DNA from: a virus
DNA length: 59,153 nucleotides
IMG/VR virus record: IMGVR_UViG_3300031521_000072
Coordinates: 1-59,153 of that record
Strand: one strand, 5' to 3'
A program made the position numbers and the translations under genes. Of the stretch, positions 33,795 through 41,236 are shown one piece after another; the first letter of the stretch is position 1, and each line of letters starts with the position of its first letter. The notes under the pieces were generated by a model. That model was not told where the DNA came from and did no database searches. It saw only the letters and a list, made by a program, of their open reading frames with translations.

Positions 33795-34507
33795 CTTGTA
33801 ACTATTGTGGTAAAAAGTTTGTCTGTATAACTAATACTCATTTGAAACGGCATAATCTTAACCGGGAAGTGTATTTGAAACTTTACCCTGATTCAGAATT
33901 AACAAGTAAAGAACACAGAGAACACCAACACGATGCTTTAATGGGTAAGAACGTTGGAAATGTACGAAAGGATGCCCGAAAGAGAATGAATTCAAATAAT
34001 CCAATGAAAGATCAAAAAATTGCTACTAAAATGGGTAATGTAAGGAAAGTTAAAATAGCAACAGGAGAAATTGACGTCATGAGTAATTTCAATCATTTAC
34101 CTACCAATCATGAAAAACATTTAATTTATTGGTTTGCTGAATGGGGTATTCCTTTACAGTACGTGGGGGATGGAAAAGTAATGATTGGGGGGCTTTGTCC
34201 TGATTTTATTAATGAGGATTTGAAAATCATTCTTGAATTGAATCTCAATTTTACTTCCCAGCCAAGGAATGAAATGAATGAAAAAGAAAGGATTTACAAT
34301 TCATTAGGCTACAAAGTAATTTGGGTTACTAAAATGTTAAAATCTTATGTGAAATCATGGGTGTGTCCTTTTTTCAACGGAGGCTTAAAATCAAAACGTA
34401 TTATCAAGATTTGGAAAGAGAATAACAATAAAGGCAGGAAACAGGTTTACAACATGGAAGTAACTCCAAACAACACCTATGTAGCGAATGGAATTGTTGT
34501 CCATAAT
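33510..34507 (+). mobile_element. Split intein with Vsr-like endonuclease at third Cys of the motif
   Basis: N-half: Cys238 onward, CFPSDTKIMMVDGTEKVIER with block B LKMTPEHPIYTQRGW, in the upstream gene. C-half: in the next gene, ending NMEVTPNNTYVANGIVVHN then Cys. Between them, in the second frame, lie a C2H2-like finger (CNYCGKK ... HLKRH), an NUMOD-like RMNSNNPMKDQK and a Vsr-like core (LCPDFINEDLKIILELN; YKVIWVTK). The reading frame changes by -1 at 33788..33794 (ATGGTAA), exactly where the endonuclease begins. Confidence 0.88.
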
Positions 34508-35635
34508 TGCTTTGCAAATGCTTTCCGGGCTTCTCTATACACCGCATTCTTCGATAATAGTAAAACGATGGGATTTCGCCACTGCAATCCAACCTACTAC
34601 AAACAGGAAATGGATAAAATGGATAAGTACCGGGGAATGGGTGAAGCTGAAAAGAAAAAACTATCTGGAATCAATAAAGCTTATGCATATGATATGCCTT
34701 TGCGTTTGGGTATCCGGTTTGAGGATTTCCTGAAAGATGAGGGCAAAGAAAAGGTATCACTGGAAATGTTACAATACTTGAAAAAAATAGAGTACCCGGT
34801 GATGATTAATAGCAAATCAGGATTGCCCAGTGAAGGAAAGTACTTGGAAGCATTGGCTGGAAATAAAGCCAAAGCAGCTATTCATATCACCCTGATCAGT
34901 AACAATGATGAAATATTAAGTAAGCTTGAGCCCGGTGCTCCTCCTTATGCTGAAAGATTGAAAGCTTTAAAAGTTCTGAGTAAAGCCGGGATCAGGGTTG
35001 TTGCCCGCATTGAACCTTATCTTTTCCTGCTGAATGATGAGAAGGAGGATACAGAACGATATATTGAAGAAGTTTGGGATGCAGGTGTAAGAAATATCAC
35101 TTTTGATACTTATTCCTATACTGCCCAAAATCAGGGTATCCGTCAAAGTTTCATAAACAAAGGATTTGATTATGACCGTTTGTTTACAGCCGGGTGTGAT
35201 AGTCAACCACTGGGAAGCCTATTGTTGGGTAAATTCATGGAATTGTTCCGGGCTAAAGGATTCAGTTGTAGTACCTTTGATATGGGTAATGTACACACCA
35301 ATGATGATGCTATTTGTTGTGAGGTTGGGGATTGGTTTGAGGGAGGCTTCAATTATGGCAGTACTGTTATGGCAGCCCGTTTCATTAAAGACCGGGGAAA
35401 GCTTTTCACCACTTGGAGTGATTATGAAAGCTGGGTTGAAGATCATGGGGGCTTCCTGACTGAAGAGATACGAATGGATGTAAAACACTTGTGGAACTTG
35501 GAAGGGAATTTTGCATACAGCCATAAATGGGCTGTGGGCTTGGTTCCAGTAGGAAGGAATGAAGATGGCCTTGTGTGGGCTATTGATACAACAGTGGGGG
35601 ATTATCGTATGGACTTATTAAATTCAATTATATGA
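33788..35635 (+). CDS. Split radical SAM protein, C-part with endonuclease and intein C-half
   Basis: 615 residues: endonuclease and intein C-half 1-240, C-extein 241-615 beginning CFANAFRASLYTAFF. The C-extein is SPL/COG1533-like: YPVMINSKSGLP, AIHITLISNNDEILSKLEPG, AERLKALKVLSKAGIRV, then a Cys group SCSTFDMGNVHTN ... ICCEVG paralogous to the protein at 30005. The ATG overlaps the previous stop by 7 bp, so the two parts are probably coupled in translation and joined by protein trans-splicing. A programmed frameshift is the alternative, but no slippery heptamer is visible. Confidence 0.88.
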   Translation: MVTCNYCGKKFVCITNTHLKRHNLNREVYLKLYPDSELTSKEHREHQHDALMGKNVGNVRKDARKRMNSNNPMKDQKIATKMGNVRKVKIATGEIDVMSNFNHLPTNHEKHLIYWFAEWGIPLQYVGDGKVMIGGLCPDFINEDLKIILELNLNFTSQPRNEMNEKERIYNSLGYKVIWVTKMLKSYVKSWVCPFFNGGLKSKRIIKIWKENNNKGRKQVYNMEVTPNNTYVANGIVVHNCFANAFRASLYTAFFDNSKTMGFRHCNPTYYKQEMDKMDKYRGMGEAEKKKLSGINKAYAYDMPLRLGIRFEDFLKDEGKEKVSLEMLQYLKKIEYPVMINSKSGLPSEGKYLEALAGNKAKAAIHITLISNNDEILSKLEPGAPPYAERLKALKVLSKAGIRVVARIEPYLFLLNDEKEDTERYIEEVWDAGVRNITFDTYSYTAQNQGIRQSFINKGFDYDRLFTAGCDSQPLGSLLLGKFMELFRAKGFSCSTFDMGNVHTNDDAICCEVGDWFEGGFNYGSTVMAARFIKDRGKLFTTWSDYESWVEDHGGFLTEEIRMDVKHLWNLEGNFAYSHKWAVGLVPVGRNEDGLVWAIDTTVGDYRMDLLNSII

Positions 35636-36411
35636 CAACAAAAATTTCAGATTTAGTTGAAGGCATATTTGCGAATGCAGTAGCCTTGGACCAAAATGGA
35701 GGTCTTAAAAATACCATTTACGCAATCGGCAGTGAAGTGTTCATAATGAATTATGATCATACTGTTTTGCTGCGCTTTCGGTTAAGAAGGTCAGAAGCAA
35801 GTTTTGATAGCCCTATCAGCTTCAAGGCAAATGATTATGACAGTAATGAGTTTGAGCAGAAAGATGGCAGGGTGATCTTTTATTCTGGTAACAAGGGATA
35901 CATCAAGAAAAAGACCTGCGGAACAACAGACCTGACCCCGGAAGAGGTAAAAGATTTGTTTGAAGGTTATATGGAGTTATCTGAGGAAACCCTTACAGCC
36001 ACTTTATCCAAAGACATATTGGAATTAATGGATGATAGCCTGTCTCACATAGAATTTACAGGTATAACTGGAAAAGGTGTTAAATTGACCCAAAGGAACA
36101 TTTACAGTGGGGGAGTGATTGAGGTGGAAAAGAAGTCAGACGGCTTTTTCAAAGATGAACTTGAATCTGACTTTGGCCCAATCGGTATCAAGACCAGTGA
36201 CTTCCAAGCCCTGTTTACTTTTCAGAACCAATTGAAATTCTCTTTCCCCGGTTCTATGGATGAAAACAACTTTATTGTTGTGAAGTCTATTGAAAGTAAA
36301 AGGGATATGGTAGGCATAATTGCTTCCTGTTTGTATGATGAGATCATTAAAATCAAGGAAGTAAAACGTTCAGAATCAAAGAAAGCTAAACCAATGTTAA
36401 AACGTAAATAA
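35632..36411 (+). CDS. Hypothetical protein next to radical SAM gene
   Basis: 259 residues, beta-rich with a basic tail (KKAKPMLKRK). Segments such as EVFIMNYDHTVLLRFRLRR, then KVEIKFSF-like strands (NQLKFSFPGSMDENN) do not match a family I know. ATG overlaps the radical SAM stop (ATGA), so it is probably co-translated and could be a partner or substrate carrier. Confidence 0.55.
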   Translation: MTTKISDLVEGIFANAVALDQNGGLKNTIYAIGSEVFIMNYDHTVLLRFRLRRSEASFDSPISFKANDYDSNEFEQKDGRVIFYSGNKGYIKKKTCGTTDLTPEEVKDLFEGYMELSEETLTATLSKDILELMDDSLSHIEFTGITGKGVKLTQRNIYSGGVIEVEKKSDGFFKDELESDFGPIGIKTSDFQALFTFQNQLKFSFPGSMDENNFIVVKSIESKRDMVGIIASCLYDEIIKIKEVKRSESKKAKPMLKRK

Positions 36412-36413
36412 TC

Positions 36414-36548
36414 ATGGGTGGAAAAAGCAGGAAAAGTGGTGGAATTTCAAGGAAATTGATTGCCCAAATTAAAGCCGGGAATGGTACCAAATGTAATGGA
36501 ACGAAAAAACCCGTTAAAGATGAAACAGCAAAACCTTTGTTTGATTAG
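36414..36548 (+). CDS. Small basic hypothetical protein
   Basis: 44 residues, MGGKSRKSGGISRKLIAQIK then KPVKDETAKPLFD. Basic start and acidic end. It begins two bases after the preceding stop and overlaps the acyltransferase-like gene in another frame. The composition resembles small phage proteins of the form SRKSG-x-S-x-KLI. Function unknown. Confidence 0.5.
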   Translation: MGGKSRKSGGISRKLIAQIKAGNGTKCNGTKKPVKDETAKPLFD

Positions 36549-37320
36549 GGAGTATCTGAAAAGGGCTGAACAATTAAGAATACAACCCAACTTCTTCATG
36601 TCTGAAGCTTATCTGATATTAATGGATGTGGAAGGAGTTAAAAATGATTTTTGGATTTGGATTGCCACTGAGGATGGTTGTTTACTTCCTCCGTTACCCC
36701 TATACGGCAAAGAATCCCTTTGGTTTCCAAATATTACGGATATATGGGCTTGTTTTCCAGTAAATAATGAAGGTTATAAATTAATGGCAGGAAAACAAGA
36801 GTTTCTGGATTATCAATATATCTTTGATCCAAAAGCTTTCCAATCTATGGTTGGAGGTAAATGGGAAACCTTTAGAAAGAATTGCCGGAAGGTATTGAAA
36901 AATGATCCTGAGGTTCAATATTTATCTGAACCTTTAGATGAATCAGAAGTCCCTATGTTTATAGGAAACTGGTTGGAAAGAAAGGAAGAAACTGTTGAAG
37001 ATGGTTTGTTTTTAGCTGATTTCGCTTTCTTATCTAACAATGAACATATAGGCAGGAAATTCCTGTATTTGGATGGTAAATTAGCTGCGATAAATGCTTG
37101 GGATAGTAATTACATGTACATCAATTATCGTGTCTGTATGTGTGATGAAACTGTGCCATATATCAGTGAATTTGCCCGGTTTAAATTCTACCAGCAATGG
37201 TGGTATTCAAATGTATTAGTGAATGATGGGGGTTGCTTGGGTTTAGCCTCCTTGGAAAAATTCAAAGATAAAATGAACCCAATTGAAAAAATTCCAATTT
37301 ACACTTTAAACCTAAAATAA
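36481..37320 (+). CDS. GNAT/DUF2156-like acyltransferase
   Basis: About 279 residues from the ATG at 36481 (ATGs at 36496 and 36520 are alternatives, and the frame is open back to a TTG at 36460). FQSMVGGKWETFRKNCRKVL resembles the DUF2156/GNAT domain (the K-x-x-x-R-K-x-x-R-K pattern), and GRKFLYLDGKLAAINAWDS resembles the central acyl-CoA binding strand. FKFYQQWWYSNVL follows. It may transfer an acyl or aminoacyl group; substrate unknown. It overlaps the small basic gene. Confidence 0.5.
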   Translation: MVPNVMERKNPLKMKQQNLCLIREYLKRAEQLRIQPNFFMSEAYLILMDVEGVKNDFWIWIATEDGCLLPPLPLYGKESLWFPNITDIWACFPVNNEGYKLMAGKQEFLDYQYIFDPKAFQSMVGGKWETFRKNCRKVLKNDPEVQYLSEPLDESEVPMFIGNWLERKEETVEDGLFLADFAFLSNNEHIGRKFLYLDGKLAAINAWDSNYMYINYRVCMCDETVPYISEFARFKFYQQWWYSNVLVNDGGCLGLASLEKFKDKMNPIEKIPIYTLNLK

Positions 37321-37321
37321 T

Positions 37322-37585
37322 ATGGAAACAATTTACAAGTATCCTTTATACATTCAGGATGTACAAACATTACAGCTTCCTAAAGGGGCTGAAATACTTT
37401 GCGTACAAACTCAAATGCAGATGCCTTATTTATGGGCAATAGTTGATCCAGAGGTTAAAGAAAAGGAAGATGTTGTTGTAAGAACAATTGGAACCAGTCA
37501 CGAATTTAGAGACGGGGCTGAACTGTTGTATGTAGGAACATATCAACTACCTTCTTTAGTTTTTCACGTATTTATAAAACAATAA
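37322..37585 (+). CDS. DUF7352-like small protein
   Basis: 87 residues, beta-rich. YKYPLYIQDVQTLQLPKGAEI, then VQTQMQMPYLWAIVDP and GTSHEFRDGAELLYVGTYQL, a pattern common in small phage proteins of unknown function (often annotated DUF7352). It precedes the sliding clamp by 5 bp. Confidence 0.6.
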   Translation: METIYKYPLYIQDVQTLQLPKGAEILCVQTQMQMPYLWAIVDPEVKEKEDVVVRTIGTSHEFRDGAELLYVGTYQLPSLVFHVFIKQ

Positions 37586-37590
37586 TAATC

Positions 37591-38589
37591 ATGAAAAAAG
37601 CAGATTTACAAAAAGCTCTTGAGATAGCCAAACCGGGGCTGAGTAACAAAGAACAGCAGATTGAACAAACCAATCATTTTGCTTTCATTGCAGGTCGTGT
37701 CGTAACGTATAACGATGAAATCAGTGTATCCCATCCGGTTGAAGGATTGGAGATTGAAGGGGCTGTAAAAGCCGATGTATTGTATTCAATCATCAGTAAG
37801 ATCAAGGCTGAAGATATTGATTTATCAGTTAACGAAAGTGAAGTGGTGATTAAGTCAGGTAAAATGACAGCCAGTATTGCCCTTCAACATGAAGTATCCC
37901 TGCCTTTGGAGGAGGTTTCTGATATGGGTAAATTCAAAAAGATACCAGACAATCTCATAACCTTATTACATCTGGCTGCCGGGGCTTGCCCCAGTGGTAT
38001 GGATAGACCTGTATTGACCTGTGTAAATGTTATGGATAACGTTGTACAGGCTTCTGATGGATTTAAGATCATTGAAGGTACTTTGAGTTCAAAACTTCCG
38101 GTTGAAAGCTTTCTTATCCCTGCACCTGCAGCTATGAAAGTTTGTACCATGAATCCCAATCGGATCAGTGTGACTGAAAGTTGGGTTCATTTCAAGAATA
38201 GTGAAGGAACTACAATCAGTTGCCGTACATTTGAAGACACTTATCCTGCGATTTCCCACATTCTTTCGGTTAAAGGGGATAAAGTTACATTACCAACCGT
38301 GATGCCTGAGATATTGGAACGTGCGTGGGTATTTGCTGTCCGGGAAAGTGCTTCATTAGAGGTACTGAATGTTATTTTGACTAAAAAGAAAATCACTGTA
38401 AAAAGTCAAAGTGATTATGGTAAATTTGAAGAATCTGCTATTATTAAGTTTGATGGGGCAGAATCAGAATTTTCCATTAGCCCTTACCTCCTAAAAGGTA
38501 TCCTGAAACAAACGCTGGAATGTATTATCGGTTCAGATCGTTTGAAATTTGAAGGTTCTGATTGGGTTTGTATAACAGCTTTGAAATAA
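37591..38589 (+). CDS. DNA sliding clamp (DnaN-like)
   Basis: 332 residues with the three-domain repeat of beta clamps in short form. Recognisable parts: ADVLYSIISKIKAEDIDLSV in domain 1, HLAAGACPSGMDRPVLTCVN then VVQASDGFKIIEGTLSS (the conserved A-T/S-D-G-x-x motif) in domain 2, and ISPYLLKGILKQTLEC near the end. It encircles DNA and tethers the polymerase at 41227; the loader is at 43716. Stop overlaps the next ATG as TAATG. Confidence 0.85.
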   Translation: MKKADLQKALEIAKPGLSNKEQQIEQTNHFAFIAGRVVTYNDEISVSHPVEGLEIEGAVKADVLYSIISKIKAEDIDLSVNESEVVIKSGKMTASIALQHEVSLPLEEVSDMGKFKKIPDNLITLLHLAAGACPSGMDRPVLTCVNVMDNVVQASDGFKIIEGTLSSKLPVESFLIPAPAAMKVCTMNPNRISVTESWVHFKNSEGTTISCRTFEDTYPAISHILSVKGDKVTLPTVMPEILERAWVFAVRESASLEVLNVILTKKKITVKSQSDYGKFEESAIIKFDGAESEFSISPYLLKGILKQTLECIIGSDRLKFEGSDWVCITALK

Positions 38590-39338
38590 TGTTACGAAGA
38601 CAAGGAACAAAGGATGGGATTAATGCTAAAATCAGGGTTTATTTCCCATCTCATACTTCTTATGTTGAGCCCTTCTTTGGAGCTGGGGGTATGTTTTTTA
38701 ATAAACCTTTAGTCAAGTATAATTGCGTTAATGATAACGATTCAGAAGTCTTTAACCTGTTTCAAGTTATTCAAAATCATTTAGAGGAATTTAAACAACA
38801 ATTTGAAGATACCCCTATTAATGAAGATTTGCTGAGGCATTGGAAGGAAAACAAAGAAATAGAACCAATAATGAAAGCTGTACGTTTTGTTTTCTTGTCA
38901 AATTATACTTTATTTGGGAAAATGGGAACGTTGAACAGTTCTGTAAATAGTAATCACAAAAGCTTATATTTAGTTGATTTAAAACATATTCAATCCCATA
39001 TTAAAAATACCCATTTCTTTAATCATGATTTTCGTGACTTTTTGAGAATAATTGCGATTGAAGAATGTTCAACCTTCATTTATGCTGACCCTCCTTATAT
39101 TACAACGAATGCTAATTACACTGGATTCACTGAACAAGACAGCTTGGATTTATTTGATAGCCTTGAAGCTAAAAAATGTAAATGGGCTATGAGTGAATTT
39201 GATAATCCTTTTATATTGAATCAAGCCAAAGACCGGGGGCTGAATGTTATCATTATCGGTGAACGTAGAAACATCAACAATCGCAGAACTGAAATTTTAG
39301 TTACCAATTACAAAACACCAAACAAGAGCTTAATATGA
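38589..39338 (+). CDS. N6-adenine DNA methyltransferase (D12 class, Dam-like)
   Basis: 249 residues from the ATG at 38589. The SAM loop is YVEPFFGAGGMFFNKP, and the catalytic motif IV is IYADPPYITTNANYTGF (DPPY). KCKWAMSEFDNPFI and the C-terminal segment fit the D12 class. It probably methylates adenine in a short site such as GATC to protect phage DNA; the target is not shown. It overlaps the clamp stop and ends overlapping the next gene (ATGA). Confidence 0.9.
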   Translation: MLRRQGTKDGINAKIRVYFPSHTSYVEPFFGAGGMFFNKPLVKYNCVNDNDSEVFNLFQVIQNHLEEFKQQFEDTPINEDLLRHWKENKEIEPIMKAVRFVFLSNYTLFGKMGTLNSSVNSNHKSLYLVDLKHIQSHIKNTHFFNHDFRDFLRIIAIEECSTFIYADPPYITTNANYTGFTEQDSLDLFDSLEAKKCKWAMSEFDNPFILNQAKDRGLNVIIIGERRNINNRRTEILVTNYKTPNKSLI

Positions 39339-40558
39339 ACGAAGGTTTTTTCACAAAGAAGGAAACTGAAAGTGTCAGCAGACCGGATGGTAGACCCCGC
39401 ACATGTATAAGCTGTGGAATTTACCGGACAAGCAAAAACCCCAAGATGAAACCTTTCGGAAATTTCAAAAAAGGAATCATGAATATTGGGGCTTGTCCTG
39501 AGGAGGTGGATGACTCCTGCGGAAAACCTTTCCATGGTAGGGATGGAAAAACAATAAAGACAGCTTACCACAGGATGGGTATAGACTTATTTGAGGACTG
39601 CATCAACCTGAATGCTGTAAATTGTTTTTGCTCTACCCAAGAAGGGGAACGCAGGGAACCAACCCCAAATGAGGTAGAAACCTGCCGCAAATCTATTTTA
39701 GCCTATATTAAGCAATACAAGCCACGAATCATCGTACTATTTGGTGAATCTGCTTTACTTAGTGTTATAGGTCATAGATGGAAGGAAGGGGCAGAATCCA
39801 TGGAAAAGTGGCGTGGTTTCTGTATCCCTGATCAAGAGTACAAAGCATGGTTGATCCCGGTCTTTGATCCCAACTTCCTGAATCCCAAAAAACCTGAAAT
39901 TGAAACTATCTGGATTCAGGATTTATCACAGGTAAAAGAAAAGTTGAATGAAGAGTTCCCTAACCACGTTGACCCGGTTATTGATATTGTTGACGATTTT
40001 AGCATGTTTGATGATATCGTTCATGGTACTATTGCTTTTGATTATGAAACTACAGGATTGAAACCTCACGCTGAAGGGCATCGTATTATTTGTGTTTCAG
40101 TGGCTGATAGTGAAGATCATGTTTGGGTAGGTAGAATGCCGGAAAGCAGATCAGGAAAACAACCGTTCAAAAGGCTTCTACAATCCAATGCCATATTGAA
40201 GATGGCCCACAATATGAAATTTGAGGATACTTGGACAAATGTAGCTTTAAAGTTTCCTATAAATCATTGGTGGTGGGATAGTATGCAAGCTGCCCATGTG
40301 TTAGATAACAGGGAGGGGATAACAGGATTGAAATTTCAGACTTATGTGAATTTTGGGGTATCTGATTACAGCACTGAGGTCAGCCCCTACCTGAAAGCCA
40401 AAGATGATAAAAATGCAAATTCAATTAATCGGATTGAGGAGCTTTTGAAGTTTCCGGGAGGGGAACATAAATTGCTAACTTATTGCGGTCTGGATAGTAT
40501 CTATGAATTCAGGCTGGCTATGAAACAACAATCTATTATGAATTATTTACCTTTTTAA
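39335..40558 (+). CDS. UDG-like domain fused to polymerase 3'-5' exonuclease
   Basis: 407 residues. The N-terminal half follows family 4/5-type uracil-DNA glycosylases: CISCGIYRTSKNP (Cys pair), FHGRDGKTIKTAYHRMG, and PRIIVLFGESALLSVIG, with Cys residues suited to an iron-sulfur cluster. The C-terminal half is a Pol I-type 3'-5' exonuclease: IAFDYETTGLKPH (DxE), LKMAHNMKFEDTW and YCGLDSIYEFRL (Y-x3-D). The polymerase domain is a separate gene downstream. It probably proofreads and may remove uracil from phage DNA. Confidence 0.82.
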   Translation: MNEGFFTKKETESVSRPDGRPRTCISCGIYRTSKNPKMKPFGNFKKGIMNIGACPEEVDDSCGKPFHGRDGKTIKTAYHRMGIDLFEDCINLNAVNCFCSTQEGERREPTPNEVETCRKSILAYIKQYKPRIIVLFGESALLSVIGHRWKEGAESMEKWRGFCIPDQEYKAWLIPVFDPNFLNPKKPEIETIWIQDLSQVKEKLNEEFPNHVDPVIDIVDDFSMFDDIVHGTIAFDYETTGLKPHAEGHRIICVSVADSEDHVWVGRMPESRSGKQPFKRLLQSNAILKMAHNMKFEDTWTNVALKFPINHWWWDSMQAAHVLDNREGITGLKFQTYVNFGVSDYSTEVSPYLKAKDDKNANSINRIEELLKFPGGEHKLLTYCGLDSIYEFRLAMKQQSIMNYLPF

Positions 40559-40561
40559 ATT

Positions 40562-41236
40562 ATGAAAATAGGAACTAAATCAGTGTTATACGGAGCTCAT
40601 TGCTTTTTTATCCATCCAATCTTTGTAATGGTAGCTTGGTGGAAGTTGTACGGTTTTCCAAATAATATTCAATATTGGATTGCATTTTTTGTACACGATC
40701 TTGGATATTGGGGAAAACCTAATATGGACGGCCCCGAAGGAGAAACACATGTTGAACTTGGAGCGAATATTATGGGTTGGTTATTTGATTTCCATATTGG
40801 AACGTTACGTGGAGAATTCTATAAATTAACTCACGGCCAAATATGGATGGCTTGTTATGAATGGGTATATGTAGAAAAATACTCATGGAAATGGGCTGAA
40901 TTTTCAAAATACCATTCAAGATTTTATGCCAAAAAAGATAAAGCACAATATTCAAAACTTTGCGTGGCTGATAAATTAGCTATCTGTATTGAACCAATGT
41001 GGTTGTATTTATTTAGAGTTAATTTGACAGGGGAAGTGAATGAATACATGGCTAAAGCTGCCGACAAAGAAGGTAAAAATGCTTCAATGAAATTAACAAC
41101 GGTAAATCAAAAAGAATGGTTTAAAAGCATGGGGGCTTATCTGCGTGAATGGGTTGAAACTCATAAAGATTTGAAACCAGATACGTGGACACCAGAGTAC
41201 AAAGAATCTATTAATGATCAAGGGGTATGGAAATAA
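40562..41236 (+). CDS. HD-domain-like hydrolase
   Basis: 224 residues. AHCFFIHPIFVM, then WIAFFVHDLGYWGKPNMDG (the HD pair), KYHSRFYAKKDKAQYS and LCVADKLAICIEP (distal Asp) suit an HD-type metal phosphohydrolase, possibly on nucleotides. It lies between the exonuclease and polymerase genes and overlaps the latter by 10 bp, so a link to nucleotide pools or DNA synthesis is likely. Confidence 0.6.
   Translation: MKIGTKSVLYGAHCFFIHPIFVMVAWWKLYGFPNNIQYWIAFFVHDLGYWGKPNMDGPEGETHVELGANIMGWLFDFHIGTLRGEFYKLTHGQIWMACYEWVYVEKYSWKWAEFSKYHSRFYAKKDKAQYSKLCVADKLAICIEPMWLYLFRVNLTGEVNEYMAKAADKEGKNASMKLTTVNQKEWFKSMGAYLREWVETHKDLKPDTWTPEYKESINDQGVWK

Noticed and set aside
33780-33800. The -1 break in the radical SAM gene as a simple sequencing error
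   Set aside because: The break lies exactly at the canonical intein split site, between a complete N-half and an endonuclease with its own ATG in a TGATATGGTAA overlap. That favours a natural split, although resequencing would decide.
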